In this document: positions 61,511 to 64,000 of the stretch, piece after piece
Layout of the letters: the number at the start of each line of letters is the position of its first letter
Numbering within the stretch: the first letter of the stretch is position 1
From: Litorimonas sp965205225
Lineage (GTDB): Bacteria > Pseudomonadota > Alphaproteobacteria > Caulobacterales > Maricaulaceae
Direction: 5' to 3'
Length of the DNA stretch: 64,000 nucleotides
Assembly: GCA_965205225.1 (NCBI GenBank)
Contig: CBDBFZ010000003.1
Location: forward strand, 124,001-188,000
Position numbers and translations under genes: made by a program
Notes under the pieces: generated by a model
Told to the model about the DNA's origin: nothing
The model's database searches: none
Seen by the model: only the letters and a program-made list of their open reading frames with translations

Positions 61511-62232
61511 TCATGTTAGCACGCCAACCGCACGCCAGAGAGCGCAATTGGGACGGTAATTTCGAATATCTTCAGCAGACCAGGATCTCCCGTCGGCTAG
61601 ATCTTGCCCGATCCTGGCGATTAATAACTCTGGATCTTCACTGCCGCGAACCCGGACATGCTTGGAGAATATGCGGCGCATCAAGCCACTCCCTGACAAT
61701 TGCTCAGCTCTGTCTCGTAAAACATCCGCAGGAAATCGAGGCAATGATCCGGGATCGACATAAGGCTCGGAGGGCGCTTCGGACTCAGCGAGGTTCGTGT
61801 CTGCTTGTAGCAAGAGTTCCTGCGCCTGATCTTGCAGCTCTACCTCCAAAGCTGTACACGAGCTTCAAGCGCGGATAAATCCTGCATTTCAGTTGGAATT
61901 TCAGGGAGTTCGAATCCTCTCACTTGCAATGCATCCATGCGCGCGACGATCTCTTCGCTCAAAGGCTCGACTGTGGGCCGGGCTTCCAGTGCCAGAACAC
62001 GGCGATCGAGCGGGCCGAGGTCCACCTTAGGATTGGTCGGCGCGGGACGGTCACGCAACAGGGCGAGTTGTTGCTTGAGATCAACCATTTCGGCACGCAG
62101 TGGATCTGGATCGTATAAGGTGGGCCGGATAAACCAACTCGCCGCAAACGCCGCTGCGAAGCCGAGTAAAGCGCCGATCAGCAGAATAATGGACCATCGC
62201 GGATGCGGTGCAGCGTCGTAAACATCCTCCAT
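61511..62232 (-). pseudogene. Mic60/mitofilin-like (COG4223-type) inner-membrane protein, truncated and frameshifted
   Basis: N-terminal piece (62232-61840): 'RWSIILLIGALLGFAAAFAA' membrane anchor, then coiled coil ('EMVDLKQQLALLRDRP', 'LDRRVLALEARPTVEPLSEE'). One base is missing near 61848, and the frame continues 'EVELQDQAQELLLQADTNLA' and 'LMRRIFSKHVRVRGSEDPEL' with the 'HVRVRG' start of the mitofilin signature. After 'LIARIGQDLADG' the expected signature is lost and the frame ends at 61511. In total about 240 codons against the usual 350-450. In alphaproteobacteria the Mic60 gene lies between hemD and hemY, as here, which supports the call. Confidence 0.6.
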
Positions 62233-62304
62233 CCTCGGATCGTCAGGATCGAACGCGTCAGGCTCTAAGATTAGAATTTCACCAGAGTCGGTAACGTCTC
62301 TATC

Positions 62305-62979
62305 CTAAGCCTCTGTGGGTCTGCTGCAAGCGATCAGAGCGGTCTCAGTCGGGTGTTCAGCAACACGGATCTTCGGGCCGTATAAGGGGGCAGAGACATT
62401 TTCGCTCAAACAGTAAGCCGTCAGACTCGACAGATCACGCTCAGGAAGCGCCATGAATGTGCGAGATGCCATGGGAGAATAAAGAGCCACAGCCTCCATT
62501 CGGTCCAAGTCAACGGGCCAGAGAGTCACGGAGCGTGTGTCGTAAACGATTTGGCGATAGGCCTTGATGCCGCGCTCCTTCAAACTCTCAACAACCGTCC
62601 CTCTGATTACCGTGCCTGAAATATGGACAATAGGTTTTGTTGTTTTTTCAATGAGTTGAATCAGTGATCTCCAGTCTCCATCTGCGGAAACAACATCCTC
62701 GAACCCATAGTCTCTGGCGAGACGAGCCGTGGCGTCACCAACCGTGTAGATACGGCGGTCATCCCCTTCAATTCCGCAAAACCGAACGCCATGTGCCGAG
62801 GTAAAGACGAGCTCTGCCTGATCTGGAAGCGTGGTTGCCTGAGTGACTGGGTGAACAGTCAGTAGCGGTGCTATGACCGGATCGAACCCGGCGTCGCGCC
62901 ACGCTTGCGCGCTGCGCTGCGCGGCAGGTTCAGTTCGCGTAATCCAGATCCTAGTCGTCAAAAGTAATCCGCCCGTCAA
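62305..62979 (-). CDS. hemD: Uroporphyrinogen-III synthase
   Basis: 224 aa. Divergent family recognised from 'IWITRTEPAAQRSAQAWRDA' with 'GFDPVIAPLLTVHP', 'AELVFTSAHGVRFC', 'IYTVGDATARLARDYGFEDV', 'IVHISGTVIRG', and the position after hemC. TTG starts at 62979 or 62961 overlap the end of hemC; the exact start is uncertain. Converts hydroxymethylbilane to uroporphyrinogen III. Confidence 0.85.
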   Translation of the reverse strand: MTGGLLLTTRIWITRTEPAAQRSAQAWRDAGFDPVIAPLLTVHPVTQATTLPDQAELVFTSAHGVRFCGIEGDDRRIYTVGDATARLARDYGFEDVVSADGDWRSLIQLIEKTTKPIVHISGTVIRGTVVESLKERGIKAYRQIVYDTRSVTLWPVDLDRMEAVALYSPMASRTFMALPERDLSSLTAYCLSENVSAPLYGPKIRVAEHPTETALIACSRPTEA

Positions 62980-63922
62980 TTTCGACTCTCAGCGCTTCAC
63001 TCATTGCGAATCCAAAATCATATGCGCCGCCCACCGTTTCAACAGTCTTCGCTTCAACACAGGCAAACCGTAGACGACCATCCTTTGCGAGCACTTCACC
63101 TCTGAACCCTAATTTGGTCCCAGTAAATTCGGCCAGTGCCGCGATTGGGGTTCGGCACGACCCGTCCAGCGCTCTGAGAAAAGCGCGCTCTGCGGTAATC
63201 GCCATTTCAGCAGCGCTGTCATTTAACCCTTTCAGTGTTTTACATAGCGCTTCGTCATCCCGGCGTGTCTCGATTCCGACCACACCCTGTGCAGGGGCAG
63301 GCAGCATGAGCTCTGTCGGCACCGCTTGAGTGATCCGGTCGCCGGCTCCCAGACGGTTGAGCCCGGCCATGGCTAGAAATGTGGCATCGCAAACGCCCTC
63401 CTCAAGCTTTTTCAAGCGCGTTTGCACATTGCCGCGCAGCAAACAGAATTGAACGTCAGGACGCAGAGCCGCGAGCTGAGCTCTTCGGCGTAAACTGGCA
63501 GAGCCGATCACCGCTCCGGCAGGGAGCTCATCGATTGATGTATGATTGACCGAGATGAAGGCATCCCGCGGATCTTCGCGCGGCAATAGCGCTGGAATGA
63601 TCAGCCTTTCATGCCCAACCGTCGGAACATCCTTCATCGAATGCACCGCCAGATCGATCCGGCCATCCAGCAGTGCCTCTTCCAGCTCCCGCGTGAACAG
63701 CCCCTTCCCGCCAAAATTCTTCAGCTCACCTTTGATAGTGTCACCAGATGTCTTGAGGATTCGTATCTGCCAATCCGTATTTGGATTGCGCTGGGTCAGC
63801 AGGCTTTGCACCCAGCGCGCCTGATAAAGAGCGAGCGGGCTACCGCGAGTGCCAATGTGTAGGGTCTGTTGCAAGCGAGGCGGGCCTTCTCTAGGTGAGC
63901 GGCGTGCCTTTAACCGCGACAC
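62951..63922 (-). CDS. hemC: Hydroxymethylbilane synthase (porphobilinogen deaminase)
   Basis: 323 aa from GTG 63922 (a TTG at 63874 giving MQQTLHIGTRGSPLALYQAR is closer to the usual N-terminus). 'RILKTSGDTIKGELKNFGGK', 'GLFTRELEEALLDGRIDLAV', 'HSMKDVPT', 'IGSASLRRRAQLAALRPDVQ', 'LLRGNVQTRLKKLEEG' and the cofactor Cys in 'LDGSCRTPIAALAE'. All key residues are present. Divergent from tsaD. Confidence 0.95.
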   Translation of the reverse strand: MSRLKARRSPREGPPRLQQTLHIGTRGSPLALYQARWVQSLLTQRNPNTDWQIRILKTSGDTIKGELKNFGGKGLFTRELEEALLDGRIDLAVHSMKDVPTVGHERLIIPALLPREDPRDAFISVNHTSIDELPAGAVIGSASLRRRAQLAALRPDVQFCLLRGNVQTRLKKLEEGVCDATFLAMAGLNRLGAGDRITQAVPTELMLPAPAQGVVGIETRRDDEALCKTLKGLNDSAAEMAITAERAFLRALDGSCRTPIAALAEFTGTKLGFRGEVLAKDGRLRFACVEAKTVETVGGAYDFGFAMSEALRVEIDGRITFDD

Positions 63923-63939
63923 AAGCCGAGACGCAATCC

Positions 63940-64000
63940 ATGAAGTCTCCTAACCTCGTGCTTGGCATCGAAAGCAGCTGCGATGAGACCGCTGCCGCCG
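63940..64000 (+). CDS. tsaD: tRNA threonylcarbamoyladenosine biosynthesis protein TsaD (5' end only)
   Basis: Starts at ATG 63940: MKSPNLVLGIESSCDETAAA, the diagnostic N-terminus of TsaD/Kae1 (GIESSCDET). The rest is beyond the window. The hemC-tsaD divergent arrangement is common in alphaproteobacteria; the gap of about 17 bases between the two starts must hold overlapping promoters unless the shorter hemC start is used. Confidence 0.9.
   Translation, partial: MKSPNLVLGIESSCDETAAA

Overview
The window is chromosomal DNA of an alphaproteobacterium, most likely a marine member of the Caulobacterales/Maricaulales/Hyphomonadaceae group. The evidence is the lolA-xth pair, a complete rplC-to-rplQ ribosomal cluster with adk between secY and rpsM, a CC0125/CC1285-type lipoprotein, and the order tsaD <> hemC-hemD-Mic60-like-hemY. 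Genus and species cannot be read from the sequence. The dominant feature is heavy colonisation by insertion sequences (at least four IS5-family types, two IS3-family types, IS30 and IS1182 scraps), with many neighbouring genes broken.

Layout. 1-1760: lolA (5' end outside the window), xth, and a GIY-YIG nuclease remnant. 1771-11330: an IS graveyard around a CC0125-type lipoprotein, with a split zinc-peptidase gene, an SDR remnant and an IS3 element carrying two further IS insertions. 11331-12518: a cut hypothetical gene and mostly empty sequence. 12519-26856: rplC-rplD-rplW-rplB-rpsS-rplV-rpsC-rplP-rpmC-rpsQ-rplN-rplX-rplE-rpsN-rpsH-rplF-rplR-rpsE-rpmD-rplO-secY-adk-rpsM-rpsK-rpoA-rplQ, all on the + strand. 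rpsJ and tuf, usually directly upstream of rplC, are absent. 26857-31350: IS relic, SapC-family gene, a Zur-like regulator, a thioesterase, an alpha/beta hydrolase and a crotonase. 31587-32860: IS3 element. 33058-36482: a thiamin operon with a TPP riboswitch, a lipoprotein histidine phosphatase, an exported metallo-beta-lactamase-fold protein and thiC. 36491-41357: acyltransferase, a BLUF gene split by an insertion block with an unknown AT-rich gene, an esterase lipoprotein and a GST. 41438-45516: nadB, broken genes, an ATPase and nadC. 45517-58480: more IS elements, a large RTX/FG-GAP protein (frameshifted), an SSS transporter, broken VOC and glycosidase genes, and an aldehyde dehydrogenase lacking its catalytic core. 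58485-64000: methyltransferase, tRNA-Thr(CGT), the heme block and the start of tsaD.

Most notable points: (1) ribosomal protein L15 is fused through a Lys/Ala-rich linker to a complete DUF2853 domain, a conserved domain of unknown function. (2) A TPP riboswitch heads an overlapping three-gene operon in which two exported hydrolases precede thiC, which suggests salvage of thiamin phosphates in the cell envelope. (3) IS5-family elements repeatedly stack on CTAG tetranucleotides, several of which contain the TAG stop codon of a gene, so the element lands without destroying the reading frame. (4) An IS3 head-to-tail junction with a 4-bp spacer is preserved.

All calls rest on reading the sequence and on remembered family features. 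No database search was run.
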